A model generated the notes under the pieces. It worked only from the letters and a program-made list of their open reading frames with translations. It did no database searches and had not been told where the DNA came from. Below, in pieces: positions 48,144 to 59,906 of a stretch of DNA of 64,000 nt (positions are counted from its first letter, which is position 1; every line of letters begins with the position of its first letter). Position numbers and translations under genes: made by a program. The stretch is from Cryptomeria japonica (taxonomy: Eukaryota > Streptophyta > Pinopsida > Cupressales > Cupressaceae), in the NCBI RefSeq assembly GCF_030272615.1, contig NC_081415.1:421378757-421442756 (forward strand), in the 5' to 3' direction.

Positions 48144-49862
48144 ATTTTCAGGTACGTGGTTCAATTCTCCTTAGCAGAAATGTGTTAAATTTTCGTTTTT
48201 TCAGACTGAATTTTTGTTTTAACTGTATCCTGAAAGACACTCTCACTGGTTGGATACATTTGCCGAGTAAGCTGGAAATTCTTTAAATTATCGCAAACCT
48301 GTAGAAATTTAGCTCGGGAAACTAAAATGAAGAGGCACAAAGATAGCTTAACTGTAACAAGTTCCTGTTAAAGTAGCTGCATTCTGAATTAAGGGAACAT
48401 TTTTCTGCAATAATTATACTTTTTATGTTTTTCCCTTGGTGAGAATGTGGTGTCCTGTTGAGAAACGGGTCTAAACCTTCGTGGTCTCTATTGGCGGATG
48501 TAAACTTAAAGTGCAATGGAAGATAGAATTGTAGGTGCTTAACGGGATTAAAGTTTGAATGAGGGTAACTTGCCATCAATTGATGAGATTTAAGCCTTGA
48601 CAATGGGTAGGGTTTAACGAGATTATTGGTGAATTATGAGAGTGGAATGCGATGAGTTCATGTGTAAAAGTATCCGGGCTTTCCCTACCACATTCTGGGT
48701 TTAAATCCCATGAGACAGGGTACAGTGTTTCAAATTGTTCTCGTCCGACTAAAAAAATACAGGTGATTTTTAGATGGTTAAAAAAACTGAATTTGCCTTG
48801 TCAGATAAAGCAACAAGAATCTGGGTTTTGGAGTAAACCACTTGGTAGCTTTGAGACTTACTAGTAGCTTTCAACTAAAGTGAAGTGATAAGTAACTTAT
48901 ACTTGGGATTACGGGTGTTAGAAAATGAGCCACACCTGAATCAAAGATGGTTTGCAGGTTGATAGCTCAGTGGTAGAGTACCCTAGTAGCAAATGGAAGG
49001 CCCTAGGTTTCACTCTTAGTTGGGTCATGAAAAAGTTTTAACTTAATATTCAAGTTCAGGTTAGTAGAGATAGGCCAAGCAATGATGGTAGTCAAGTTCG
49101 GGTTAGTAGAGCTAGGCCAAGCAACGATTTCAAAAAACTTATTATTTTCAGGTACGTGGTTCAATTCTCCTAAGCAAAGCTGTTTTAAATTTTCGTTTTT
49201 TCGGACTGAATTTTGGCTTTCAATCGTATCCTGGAAAACATTCTCACTGGTTGCACATATTTGCCGAGTAAGCTGGAAATTCTCTAAATTATTTTAAACC
49301 TGTACGAATTTAGCTTGGGAAAACCAAAATGATGAGGCATTAAGATAACTTAACAGTTAACTGTAAAAAATCCCTGTTAAAGTGACTGCATTCTGAATCA
49401 AGGGATCATTTTCTGCAATAATTAGATGTTTTGATTCCCTTGATGAGAATGTGGTATCCTGTTGTGAAACGGGTCTAAACCTCCGAGGTCTCTGTTAGCG
49501 GATATAAACTTAGAGTGCTATGGAATATAGAATTATAGGTGTTTAACAAGATTAAAGTTTGAAAGGAGCAAACTGGCCAGCAATTGATGAGGTTTTAGCG
49601 TTGAAAATGGGTAGGTTTGACGAGATTGATGGTGGAATAGGAGAGTAGAGTGAGATGAGTCCATGTGGTAAAAGCAGTCGTGCTTTCATAACCAAATTCC
49701 TGGCTCAAATCCCATGAGACAGGATACAGTGTTTCAAATTGGTCAAGTCCAACTAAAAAAATTACAGATGAATTTTAGACGGTTAAAGAAAAAACTGAAT
49801 TCACCTAGTCAGAAAAAGTAACAAGAATTTGGGTGTTGGAGTACACCACTTAGTAGCTTTGA
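48144..49862 (+). repeat. 1 kb tandem duplication (units start 48144 and 49144)
   Basis: Unit A (48144-48854) and unit B (49144-49862) both start ATTTTCAGGTACGTGGTTCA and align over about 710 bases with moderate divergence. The shared words include TTTGCCGAGTAAGCTGGAAA and AATCCCATGAGACAGG. Each is followed by a tRNA-like LTR unit (48916 and 50004). The starts are exactly 1000 bases apart. No coding frame survives in either. Confidence 0.92.
48963..49016 (+). promoter_or_regulatory. tRNA-like A and B boxes, unit 1
   Basis: A box TAGCTCAGTGG (48963-48973) matches the polymerase III consensus; B box GGTTTCACTCT (49006-49016) is degenerate. The acceptor stem does not pair, so it is not a tRNA gene. 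Confidence 0.7.
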
Positions 49863-50003
49863 AGAAGATGTGGATATGGGACAAGTTCTTTTTCCTTAAT
49901 GGAGTTTCTTGGTGACTAGGATTGTAGGATTTAGGTGTTTGTGTCACAGGGCATCTAATTCTGTGGTAAATCCTCTTTTGTTATTTATAGTTGGGATTAT
50001 GGG

Positions 50004-50204
50004 TGTTGGAAAATGAGTCATACTTGAACCAAATATGGATTTTGGGTTGGTAGCTCAATGGTAGAGCACCCTAGTAGCAAATAGGAGGCCCTAGGTTTGA
50101 TTCCTAGTTGGTTCATGAAAAAGTTTAACATGGTATCCAAGCCCGGGTCAGTAGAGCTAGGCCAAGCTAGGATCCTTGAGAATCTATAGTGTGGCTCAAG
50201 GGGG
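50004..50204 (+). mobile_element. Best preserved LTR plus internal segment of the candidate TRIM
   Basis: LTR 50004-50130 has TGTT...AACA ends. A box TAGCTCAATGG (50051-50061) is a full match and B box GGTTTGATTCC (50094-50104) has one mismatch; the T-arm CCTAGG...CCTAG can fold. It is followed directly by TGGTATCCAAGCC (50131-50143; two mismatches to the C1 primer site plus C), 50 bases without ORF, and GGCTCAAGGGGG (50193-50204), after which the next unit begins. Confidence 0.65.
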
Positions 50205-50339
50205 TTTTGGAAAATGAGCCACCCAAACCAAAGATGGACTGATCACCAAGAGGGCTGGCAGCTCAGTGGTAGAGCAGCCTAGCAGCAAATGAGAGGTTCA
50301 CACCCGGACAAAAGATGGACCGATCACCAAAAGGGGTGG

Positions 50340-50431
50340 TTGCTTAATGGTAAAACACCCTGGTAGCCAATGCAAGGACCTAGGTTCAACTCCTAGCTGG
50401 TCCATAAAAAAGTTTAACCTGGTATTAGAGC
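50340..50431 (+). promoter_or_regulatory. B box and primer-site-like sequence, unit 4
   Basis: TTGCTTAATGG (50340-50350) is a damaged A box. GGTTCAACTCC (50383-50393) is a perfect B box with a foldable T-arm. TGGTATTAGAGC (50420-50431) differs from the C1 Met-tRNA primer site by one base. Confidence 0.65.
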
Positions 50432-50639
50432 AAGGTTTTAGTAGAACCAGGCCAAGCTAGGGTCCTCAAGCACTTCTAGCATGGCCCAAGGGGAGTGGTG
50501 GAAAATGAGCCATACCTAAACCAAAGATGGACTGGTCACAAAGAGGGCTGATGGCCTAATGATAGAGCACACCCCAATATCATGTGGAAGTTCCTAGGTT
50601 TGTTGGTCCATGAAAAAGTTATAATGTGGAGCATGAAGA

Positions 50640-51299
50640 AGCTTCATTTATATTTCTTTTAAATGTAGCTAGCATGATCATATGGCATTTGAATGCCCTA
50701 AAGCAAATAAGGACAACATAAGAAATGAAAAAACAACAGCTAACGTTTTGGAAGAAGTCAAACTCAAGATACCAAGATTGTTTGGTGATTTGTCAATAGT
50801 TGCTAGAGTTTTAAGTCTCTTATAAGGATTTTGTTAGGGTTTGAACAAGGCATCAAAATCATTGAGAGGGGCAATTCAGACATTATACTGACTATTTTTA
50901 GCCCATGCCATTATTGGAGGAGCTCTATTCTTAGATAACGTTTAAGAAGCTTTATCTCAAGATGTTATATATTTATTTAAGTCTATTTGAGGCTTTCTTG
51001 TTAGAGTCAATTTTTAAAGATAATTTTGTACTTTGAACTTGCTTTGATTGCAAGAAAAATAATTTAGCATAAGAACTTTAGTATGCTTTTCATTTATCTT
51101 GAATAAATTTTATAGACAATATTGTAAAACACTTCTAAATAAGTCCTTTATGTGCTTAGATTGAAGGAATGATAGTTTTAACTTTTATGCCTACTTTCTA
51201 TTGAGATTACTATTCAAGCTTCTTGTATTGTCTTATGTGTTTATTGGTTTATTGAATAGAAATTTGTGATTGTTGTAGGCATTATATTGCAGTTTTTAT
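50640..51299. pseudogene. Spacer with a possible gag zinc-knuckle relic
   Basis: At about 50674-50715 the + strand reads HDHMAFECPKANKDNIRN after a stop, reminiscent of the second half of a retroelement CCHC knuckle (GHMAF.CP). The first two cysteines are lost. The remaining sequence up to 51300 has no feature. Weak evidence. Confidence 0.25.
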
Positions 51300-52150
51300 T
51301 AATGTGGGTGTTGTAGCTTTGTATGCAATGTCAATAATTCGATTATTGGGTCTTGATATTGTTTTCAATCCAATTCAATGCTTGTGTTATACTTATTCAT
51401 TTTGCTCTCTGAATTTAGCAAAAATGAGTGAGCGCGCATTACCTATCATAGATAAGAACCTTTGTGTTGGTAAAAAAAGTATAAAATCTCTCATCTATGT
51501 GCAGAAGTGCTTATTAGCTTTGTGCCTAGTCTTGAGAAACAAAAGATAGACAATTTCTTTTGTTTGTTTACAAGGTGTGCTCCAAACCTAGAGATTTAGC
51601 TTGTACATATTGTAGAAAGCTAGAGGTCATTTCCTTAAGTTTCAGGGTTTTGTTTGGGTTTAGTTTTGTTTTTAGTTATAAAGGAGCTTCCCCTTCTAAT
51701 TCAATGAAAGGTTTTACGTTACATGCTGTTCTATTTTGTGTTGTACTGAAGGGAACATTATAATACTAATAGTTTTTGGCATCCATTGTGGGGCACAAGA
51801 GAAAGAGTTCAAACTGTCGATTTGTAGTAGCAAATGACTATTTGTGGTGCAAATGTTCCTATATTTCAGCCTTACTTGAACTAGATCAAACATGATCAAG
51901 AGGATATTTTGGATAACTTAAGATGAATTGCTTTTTTATTGCTAAAAGTTTTTTACATTGGATAACAATTGTTGCAGTTTTAGTTGAAGAAGGAAGAAAA
52001 ATTGATATTGTAGTTGGTAGACCAGTTTTGCCATATCCCAAAAATCCAGATTGGAAGTGAAGAATTTTGGCATTCAAATTTTTTACTAAGTCAAAGTGGA
52101 TCAAATTCTCAAAAAGAAGCTACTTTAATGATGGCCGCTTAGCTAAATAA
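51300..52150 (+). mobile_element. Possible gypsy LTR end and primer site
   Basis: TATAAAG at 51677-51683 and, about 90 bases on, TTTTTGGCATCCATTGTGGG (51773-51792), which resembles the TTTGGCRCC..GTGGGGC sequence after plant gypsy LTRs. The G1 counterpart is at 17270. No clean CA end precedes it and no matching LTR was found, so the boundaries are unknown. Short frames here have no domains. Confidence 0.35.
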
Positions 52151-52699
52151 TTCTCCACCCCTTCCCTTGCTTTGGGGAGATAATGTCAATCTGTTGGTTC
52201 TTGCAGCACATCACGAACTTCCTTGTAGATCAAGAAAAGGCTTTCCCAATTCTTTGGTGATACAAACAACATCCCGGTGAGCATATTTCAGCATTCAAAA
52301 TGTCTTGTGGTAAATAGGGGGTTTGACTGAAGATGTCATTGTTTGCTTGTTTGTAGAAATCTTGGTCAAAAGTGCTACACATTGGTTCCATCATCTTCCA
52401 ACCAGTTCAATCACAAGTTGGAATATCAAGCTTGAAAAATATCTATGTTTCAAGCTAACTAAGGATGATCATTGTTGCATTCATTGAAACTCTCAGTAAC
52501 AAGCGTATTTTGTCCTTTTTGTTATGTTCATTGTCAAGTTGTTGAATATATAAAAGCCTAACATCAAGCTCTGATCTGTTTGTTGTCCATCATTCTCATT
52601 GTCGTATTGACCACTTGCTAAGCTGTATAGGCAGGTAGAAAATGATAAAGCTTGTTAAAAGAGAATGGTCTTGAGGAATACATGGTATTGAGGGTCAAG

Positions 52700-53470
52700 T
52701 GTGAGCAAAATCAATACCTAGGCCCTTTTTGTCAAAATGTTGGTGGCAAGAGCACCAAAATAAGTGCCTGATCAAAGTAAGTGACAAAGGCAGCAATGGT
52801 GGGTGCTTGGGGAGAAATAAGGGTCTAAAGTGTGCCTAAGAGGTTATGTTAGCCTTTTAAGTGGTGAAAGTAACACAAATAGGTGCCCAAACATGTTTGA
52901 TCTGTCATTTCAGTGGTAAGACTAAGGAAAAGGTGTGCTTGGGTAAGGCACAACTAGTTTCAAGTGACAAATAGGTTGAAAATAACTGCTTAAGATAGTG
53001 AAGAGGAAGTTTTAAGTGACATTAATCAGCAAATGAGGTATCTTCATATCCTTCAAGTGGCAGTTCTAGACCAAGGAAGCACCTCTCAGGTAAAAGTTAT
53101 ATTTTGAATTACAAACACAATTGATTGAATCGCCTAGGAGCCTCTTAAGTGATAGACAAGATATGTTTTCCTAGAGTGCTAAGTTCTAAAGGGAAAATAT
53201 TATATAAGGGCATGCCTAGGGTAAAAATTAACTTTGTTAAGTGACAAAACATCACTAAATGAGTGCTTGATAGTTATTAGGTGGCAACCATAGCTGAACA
53301 AAGTGTTTGGGTGACAAAGGTAACCAATATGAGCATTTGAATTCTCATTACATGACAAAATAGTCAAAAAGGTATGCCTAGGTGTGCTAAGGGTATTTTA
53401 AGTTGTAAAATATTGGAAAATAGATGCTTAAGAAGACATAGCAACATTCAAAAATCAAGTTCAGATCATA
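52700..53470 (+). repeat. Degenerate repeat of AAGTGACAAA and GGTGCTTAAG words
   Basis: Two short words alternate about every 30 bases for 770 bases: AAGTGACAAA-like (for example 52780, 52965, 53240, 53310) and GGTGCTTGGG or TGCTTAAG-like (52800, 52945, 53000, 53425). The period is about 60-70 bases with heavy divergence. No ORF. It may be the leader of the element suggested at 51300-52150, as G1 also has a leader of repeated words. Confidence 0.6.
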
Positions 53471-56400
53471 GGGCACTTAATGATGATTTGATCGAGTGTA
53501 AGCGATCAAGACACCCAAATCAGAAGCCTAAAGAATGAATAATAGGGTTTTGAGAATCCAACATAGGTAACAATGGTTCTTGGTAGGCTATAGGTAGTCT
53601 TTAATAGGTTTAGGAGGCAATAGCTTTCCAATGATGAAGTTATTTAGGGTTTTATATGAGTAGTTGGAATTGTTGGAACAATAAAGAATTAAGGGCAGTT
53701 TGAGTACTATTTTTTTTGATTTTTGGCAAAGTGTTCTTAGCTAGGTCTTGGTTGATGCAACATCTATTTTCAAAAACAGATTTACAACTTCTTCAAGGGT
53801 TTTCTCATAGCAAAAAAGCATATCTAGTCATTCAAGGTTTTGGATTAATAAACACTAACTTGTGGTTACGGCGTTCAAAGATTCAACCATAGTTTCTAGT
53901 TTCATTAAAGCTTCAGGCAATGGTTTTCCATTTTTCTAGTTGGAACAATCAGGGTTTGGTGAAATCATCAATAAGACCTAGGGTTTTGAATCTTGAATTT
54001 TCCTTGTTTCCATGGAGGACATCCGATTTGAGTCCCCAAGTTTGATTGGTAAAATTGCTTGTAGATTGATGGTTAGGCTTGTAGTATTCATTAGAGAATC
54101 TAACAAGTATCAAAACAAAAAGTTGCTTGAGAATCATTGTGGAGGCTTGTGGATCAATTTGCTATTTTTTGTCATGGCTACCTTTGATAGTTATTAATTT
54201 GGTGGTTTTTTTGGGACAAGAGAGTTGAGGGGCTATTTTTAGATCCCTTTAGTTAATTTTTATTATATAATTTGTTTAGGATTAGTTTTTCTTTGAAGTT
54301 CTTCATGCTTATTGTATTTGTGCTTATAAATGTTCATTTTTGGGATAAATATAATGATTATCCTATGTCATCCAAATTAGGCATCTTGTAACTTATAAAT
54401 AAGTGCTTTGGGCACAAGACGTTTTTTAATGGTGTTTGACGCTAATTGTTGTTCCATTTGTGTTTGTGTTATTGTGTTTGTAATTTCATTAGTCAAATCG
54501 AAAGTGAATTGTATAGAATTGATCTTTGTATTGATGATATTTTTCTATTTAGGTTGCTATTTTGCGTGCAAATTGCTAACATTTTAACTTGCACCTTTCA
54601 GTGTGACACAAAATGGAATGGGTGTGTTGCAAAATTGCCTAGAATTAGACAGGGAAGCTCATTTTAAACAAAAACTAAACTATCAATATATACTTGTTAT
54701 TTACAATCTATACGGTGTTTTGCACGTCGAATAAAACTAAAGGTCTATTTGGATTCACATAAGGCAAAGGCTAATATAGTCTTCAACTCAAGGAAAAATA
54801 TTTTTATCTTTTTTGACTGAAATACCCTATGATTACTACGTTTACACTATTTAGTTAAAAACAGAGACTAAGTAGTGCAAGCACATATAACGATTGAATA
54901 GGTTTAAATACAAGGACACTAATGCTTTGGTAGATTGAATCAAGGGATTAATATGAAGTCACAATCCTCAACTTTGAGTAAACTTGCAATACAAAGCTTG
55001 CAAACTTGCTAGAAGCAATTTAATCTATTCCATGACACAATAAATAAATAATATGAAGCCAAGAATAGACTACTATTAGGCGAACTCTAGAGTTGATTTT
55101 GATGGAGGTTTTCTTTTGTTTTGATCATGGCAAACCTTTGAAATTTAACATCATTTACATATTCCTAGATTATAGTATTTTACAAATATTTGTTTTCTTG
55201 TAGAATTTGAATAGTCATTCTAAAGATGAACCAAGTACTCATCCATTGTTGATAAATATGTATTTTGCATCTCATTTTAATGAATAGACTTTTGTTTTTT
55301 TGCATTCTCCATTTTTTTTTGGAGTTTGTTTCTTGGCTCGACATTGGTATCAAATCCATGACATTTTTCTATTCATGTGCACCAAGCTTTTCTTAGCTTG
55401 CCCCTATTTATGCTTGCTTCCATGTTTGCTCAACCTAATCCCAATCTATTGGTGTTCAGGATTTCAAATAAAATATTCTCTAAATATCCTTTGCATTCTT
55501 GCTTGCAATCGAGTCATTCTCCTACCTAGAGTACTTGCATGCCCTTTGTGCTATACTCTACATGTCCTAGCATATAATTGTGTCCTCCATTTCTACATGC
55601 GAACAATTTACAATATTCTAGGATTTGATATTTTGACCATGAAAGTCTACAACGTAATATAACAAGGGGTTAATTTTGGAAGCCAATTCGTCAATGGAGA
55701 TAAGCAGTAAGAGAGTGTCCCAATATGGGAAATGAACGACAAAGGCCCTTTGGTTTAGATTGGTGGCTCGTCAGACTGTGCACATAGCTTTGTTTCGGTT
55801 TGTGGCTTCCTAAAACAATTTATAGACCCTTTCATGTACCATTCTCAAATCCAAGTTTCAAAAGTTATTTAGGAGTTGTTTTTGCTTTAGAGTATTAGGT
55901 TTATTTAATAATATTTTATGTTTATAGTTTGGGAGTTGTTTTAATTTAAAACCATAAATTGGGAGAATCTAGTTAAAACCATTCTACTAAGGAGGTTTTT
56001 ATAATTCAAATGAGGATTCATTTGCATTTTATTTGTTTACTAGGGGCTAATTTTAAAAAGTGGGGTCTAATTTATTAGGTGGTCATTATACCTACTTAAA
56101 AGTAATTTTTAAGGCATGTTTAGATTTGTTGAACATTACAAGCAATAAGATGTTTTAAAAAAATTTGGTCCATAAAATTAAAAAAGAAAAAGAAAAAATG
56201 CAAACATAAAAAAAGTTATATTGTTTGGTATACATGGCGCCTCTAGTTCATACTTATATGTAATGTCGTTTGTCCTTGAGCTATTGCATCTGACACCTAA
56301 TATAGCTGCAACAATGTCTATGGCATTGACCCTATAAATTGCCAAGGAGAAATTAGGTCATATATTTTGTGAGACTGTCCCCTTCATTCACAACCCATTC

Positions 56401-56738
56401 GTCTCTATTGTCAGACAATAAATTTTACAGTAAGAAATTTTGAGTATATAAGGACGTTGCACCTACATGCAAGGATTATTTTTTCTAACTACGTGTTTTT
56501 GATAGGGTGAATCCTTTTCATGTCCTTTGTAAGTGTCATATGCCACTCTGCTCTCATGTGCTTCAAATTTTTTTTCACGTATCAATGGGTATATCAAAGG
56601 ACTAGCTTCTTCTATATATCGATGGGGATATAGGAAGGGTGAGTATATCGAGCAGTTTAGTATATTAGTTTGGTGGTATATAGAAAGGGAAACCTATCAG
56701 AGTGATAGGGAACCTATCCATCTCCATTTGATGACAAA
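53471..56738. other. Spacer without recognisable genes
   Basis: Frames here are at most 120 codons (55300-55662, cysteine-, leucine- and phenylalanine-rich) and show no domain. I see no LTR ends or repeats that I can defend. The 5' LTR of C4 should lie in the right part of this stretch but I cannot delimit it. Confidence 0.5.
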
Positions 56739-57660
56739 ATGTACTCAATCACATCAATAGTTGGTACAACATTAATCGAGAAGGACATGTCGTTAGAATG
56801 GTCAAGGAAAGATGATAATACTCTCATCTTCAATGATTTATGGTTTGACATTTGTGATGGAGTTACACAACTAATTGAACCAACACTGAAGGTAGAAATC
56901 TTTTGTCACATACAAGGGTTCAACACACTGTGGGATGTACTACACAAGTTAAAGTATCTGTATGATTACCAGTCTAAATTAGAATTCATACATTTGCAAT
57001 TGAAGTTGTTGAACCTTGAGTTGAAAATGGTGATGTAATGAGTTTGGCTTTGTAAATTTGCTCGATCAAGCATGATGTTGAAGCGTTAGCACAAATTGAT
57101 GTATATATGATCATGTTCAGAAAAAATCTTCTTCCCAAACAATTAACCTAATTGGAGTCTTTGCAAGCAAGCAAAAAAGATGGCTGAAAGAGAAAAGGCT
57201 TTTGGAAGAAAGACTAAAGCCACAAGAGAGAATATTTTCTATGCTCATCAAAAAGGCAATTCTTCCAGTAAGTTATAATCTTCCAAGAGTGAAGGAAATG
57301 AAAGAGGCAAAGGAGGAAATAGAGGACAAGGATGTAGAATTCATAGAAACAATGGGCAGCACCATGAGAAGCAAAATGATAGACAAAACATGTTTTGCAA
57401 ATGATGTGGTAGAGAAAGGAGTTATGAGGCTCATGCATACAAAGCATCATGGGATAAGATTGAGACCTATCAATAAAAAGGAAGCAAGTAAGGGAAATAA
57501 GAAAATCTCAGAATTAGATTGGACTCATCTTGCAAGTGAATGTGTGCTTTCCGCTTTAGGTGATGTCAATTATTCCTTAGTGAATTCAGCCTGGTATGAT
57601 GCTTGGATCCTAGAAATTGGGGCCACAGAATACATCTTTTCGAAGGGGCTTTTTTGAGAA
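56739..57660 (+). pseudogene. C4 gag and protease start
   Basis: Starts MYSITSIVGTTLIEKDMS; the capsid-like part runs to 57038, then decayed sequence. A zinc-knuckle relic FCK*CGRERSYEAHAY (about 57391-57435) lies in one frame, while the overlapping frame runs 57202-57657. The protease site reads WILEIGATEYI (about 57604-57636), where W-x-x-D-S/T-G-A-T/S is expected, so the catalytic D and S/T are lost. Confidence 0.75.
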
Positions 57661-58346
57661 TTTTCATGCAGAAAAGAGACAATTTGACTCAAGTCACTAG
57701 AACTTAAGATTTCATTCTTCACAATGTCTTATACCTTTGTCAGTCAAAACAAAACATCTTGTCCTTGGTGCTCATTCAACAGTAAGGATGATCCATTTTG
57801 TTGGATGATAGAGAGGTAATAATCAAAATAATATTTGATAATACATTTATCTTGATTGGATTTGAGGAAGGGACTTTGTTGAAACTCGAAGTAAGCCTCC
57901 AATTTCAAGAAACTTTGCTTTTCTCATTGAAGGAGGAATGTCAACAAGTCTTTTGTGGTATGCAAGATTTGGGCGTATCAACTATGATAGCATTGGAATG
58001 ATGCAAAAGAATGGTGTTGTAGTTTTGTTGCCAACTATGCCCAAAACAATTGAAAAATGTGAAGCATGCATCTTGGGTAAACAACAAAGAGTGCCATTTG
58101 AAAAATCAAAGTGGAGAATTGAAAGGAAATTTTAGTTGATCCACTTTGATTTGTGTGGTCCACTATTAGTCTCTTCTACAGGTGTAAATAATTACTTCAT
58201 GCTGTTCTTTGATGACTATAGCAGAATGACATCTATTTTTTTAAGCAAAATTGTTGAAATGAAGCACAGTCCCATATTGGCACACCGAGGACTGGTAATG
58301 GTGGCAAATTCACATTAAGGGTGTTTGAAGCCTATCTAAAGAAAAA
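57661..58346 (+). pseudogene. C4 gag-pre-integrase and integrase N-part
   Basis: LLWYARFGRINYDSIGMM (about 57950-58003) is the H-containing gag-pre-integrase motif with Y for H. CEACILGKQQRVPF (about 58058-58100), LIHFDLCGPLLVSSTG (first catalytic D, 58135-58180) and FFDDYSRMTSIF follow. The sequence reaches GGKFTLRVFEAYLKKN at 58346 and is cut there by the insertion. Confidence 0.85.
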
Positions 58347-59495
58347 TGTCATGTCCCTTTTCTCAGACAGACTTTAATACTTCTTAATATTAATTAAAAG
58401 TGTTTTACAACACAATTAATATAATGAATATTAATAAAACGATTTCAAATTTGGCATCCAAGGATAGGACCCATAAATTTTAAACAAGGCAGGTATATTT
58501 TCAAGTTTCATTGTCATTGTGAAGCATCCAATTTTTTCATTCTCATTTTGTTGTTGAGATCCAAGCTATTACGCTTGTGAGGGTGAAAACCCATGAAGGC
58601 AATTATAGAGGTTAGGATAAAAATCCTACCTCATTTTAGCAAGTCTAATAGAAAATTCAGAAGTTCTGATTAGAGATCTTTGTTCCAATTCTCAATTGTA
58701 GTGACCAAATTTGCAAGCAAATGTTGGCAAATTAATTGCTGATCATTGACCATCTTTGTTGTGAAGTTGATGTTGACTTAGAAACTGCTTTAGGAGCCAC
58801 CCCAAACCTCAAATAGATCAGTTGTATTGTCTATCATTCACTTTTTGAAAAATGAGTTGTCACAAGGGGGAGTACATGGTTGTAAGGAGGCAATCTGTTG
58901 CTACGCAAGAAATCAATTTGGGTATAGCTGCTGGGTAGAACAAATCTCACCAGTCTTTAGACTAATGGCAGGCTCATAAGCACACTCTATTCCTTCTTTT
59001 GCATCCTAAGAGTAGCAATGAGCCTAGAACAATGTACACTCCAGAAATGGGGAGATCCACATAATTGGGAAGTGGTAAATGGGATTTATCTGCTAACTCA
59101 TACAGGAGAAGGCGATCCTTCATCAGACAATGTGCCACCCTAGTCTCTGTCAATATATAATGAGCTGGTATTAATGCCAAAGGTTTCATACCAGATTTGT
59201 ACTGTAGGTTGTTTCAGATCTACTCGTTAGGCCTGAGCATAAATTACTTGCACCTGCACTGTTTATTACTTATTGATCCATAAATTATTAAACAGAAGTG
59301 AGGAATCTTTCCACTTGTTTACATGGTCACTGTGTCCAATTTATATCTGCACATGAATCAGATCTGAATAACTAACAAATGATATTAATTAGAGAATTGT
59401 ATCCATCTTATTTAAGCAGTGTTAGTGGTGCTTATCTGTTATTTCTATCATGAAACTCATCCACAAAAACTTCATAATTTAACTCAAGACATTCA
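58347..59495. mobile_element. 1149 bp TG...CA insertion in C4, possible solo LTR
   Basis: Starts TGTCATGTCCC and ends GACATTCA, with AAAAA before and GAAAA after (possible 5 bp target duplication with one mismatch). Removing it and one duplicate restores the integrase frame from LKKN to GINHHPIVPH. No ORF of note. The size and ends fit a solo LTR left by recombination. Its start resembles that of the LTR-like sequence at 61691 (TGTGACATCCCC). Confidence 0.65.
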
Positions 59496-59500
59496 GAAAA

Positions 59501-59906
59501 TGGGATCAATCATCATCCCATAGTCCCACACGCTCCTCAACCAAATGGAGTAGTTGGGAAAATGAACAAACTGTGATGAATATGGTTTGGGCTGTTGTAT
59601 TTCAAAGGAGTAAAAGTACATTTTTGGGCAGAAGTGGTTCAAACAACAACCACTTGCAATAGTTCATCTTCAACAGCTCTTAAAATGAAGACTACATTTG
59701 AAATTTGGTGTGGTCATCTTCCATTAGTGCAACATCTTCAAATGTTCAGGTCCGCACGCTTTGCATTGATTCCCAAGGAGAAAGGGAACAATTTGGACCA
59801 CAAGAATCATAAATGCATCCTTTTGGCCTACAGATTGTTTGATGAGAATAAAAAGACATTTCTTATTTCAAGAAGTGTTATCATCTATGAAGCCATTAGG
59901 ACATAG
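59501..59906 (+). pseudogene. C4 integrase C-terminal part
   Basis: Reads VPHAPQPNGVVGKMNK (the usual E of VERKN is G or lost), two stops, then VHFWAEVVQTTTTCNSS, LKMKTTFEIWCGHLPLVQHL and FALIPKEKGNNLDHKNHKC to a stop at 59906. These are the typical motifs after the copia integrase core. Confidence 0.85.

Larger units (their letters stand above)
48916..50625 (+). mobile_element. Array of tRNA-like LTR units, candidate TRIM family
   Basis: Five LTR-like units start TGTTGGAAAATGAGCC-type (48916, 50004, 50205, and 50496; the fourth is fused to the third and ends at 50419) and end AAGTTTAACA-type (49043, 50130, 50419, about 50625). Each has a tRNA-like core with A and B boxes. Between them lie short internal segments (50131-50204, 50420-50495) that start like a Met-tRNA primer site (TGGTATCCAAGCC, TGGTATTAGAGC) and end in a purine tract (CAAGGGGG, CAAGGGGAG). 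LTR about 127 bp, internal about 75 bp and no ORF fit a miniature LTR retroelement driven by a tRNA-type promoter. A tRNA-derived SINE array is the alternative. Confidence 0.6.

Noticed and set aside
48963-50600. True tRNA genes
   Set aside because: D and T arms can fold but the acceptor stems do not pair and anticodon arms are irregular; the units are repeated inside LTR-like ends.
55344-55357. Met-tRNA primer site (TTGGTATCAAATCC) for C4
   Set aside because: It has several mismatches, lies 1.4 kb upstream of the gag remnant and has no LTR end before it.
55300-55662. 120-codon Cys/Leu/Phe-rich frame
   Set aside because: T-rich composition explains the residues; no domain or neighbouring gene structure.
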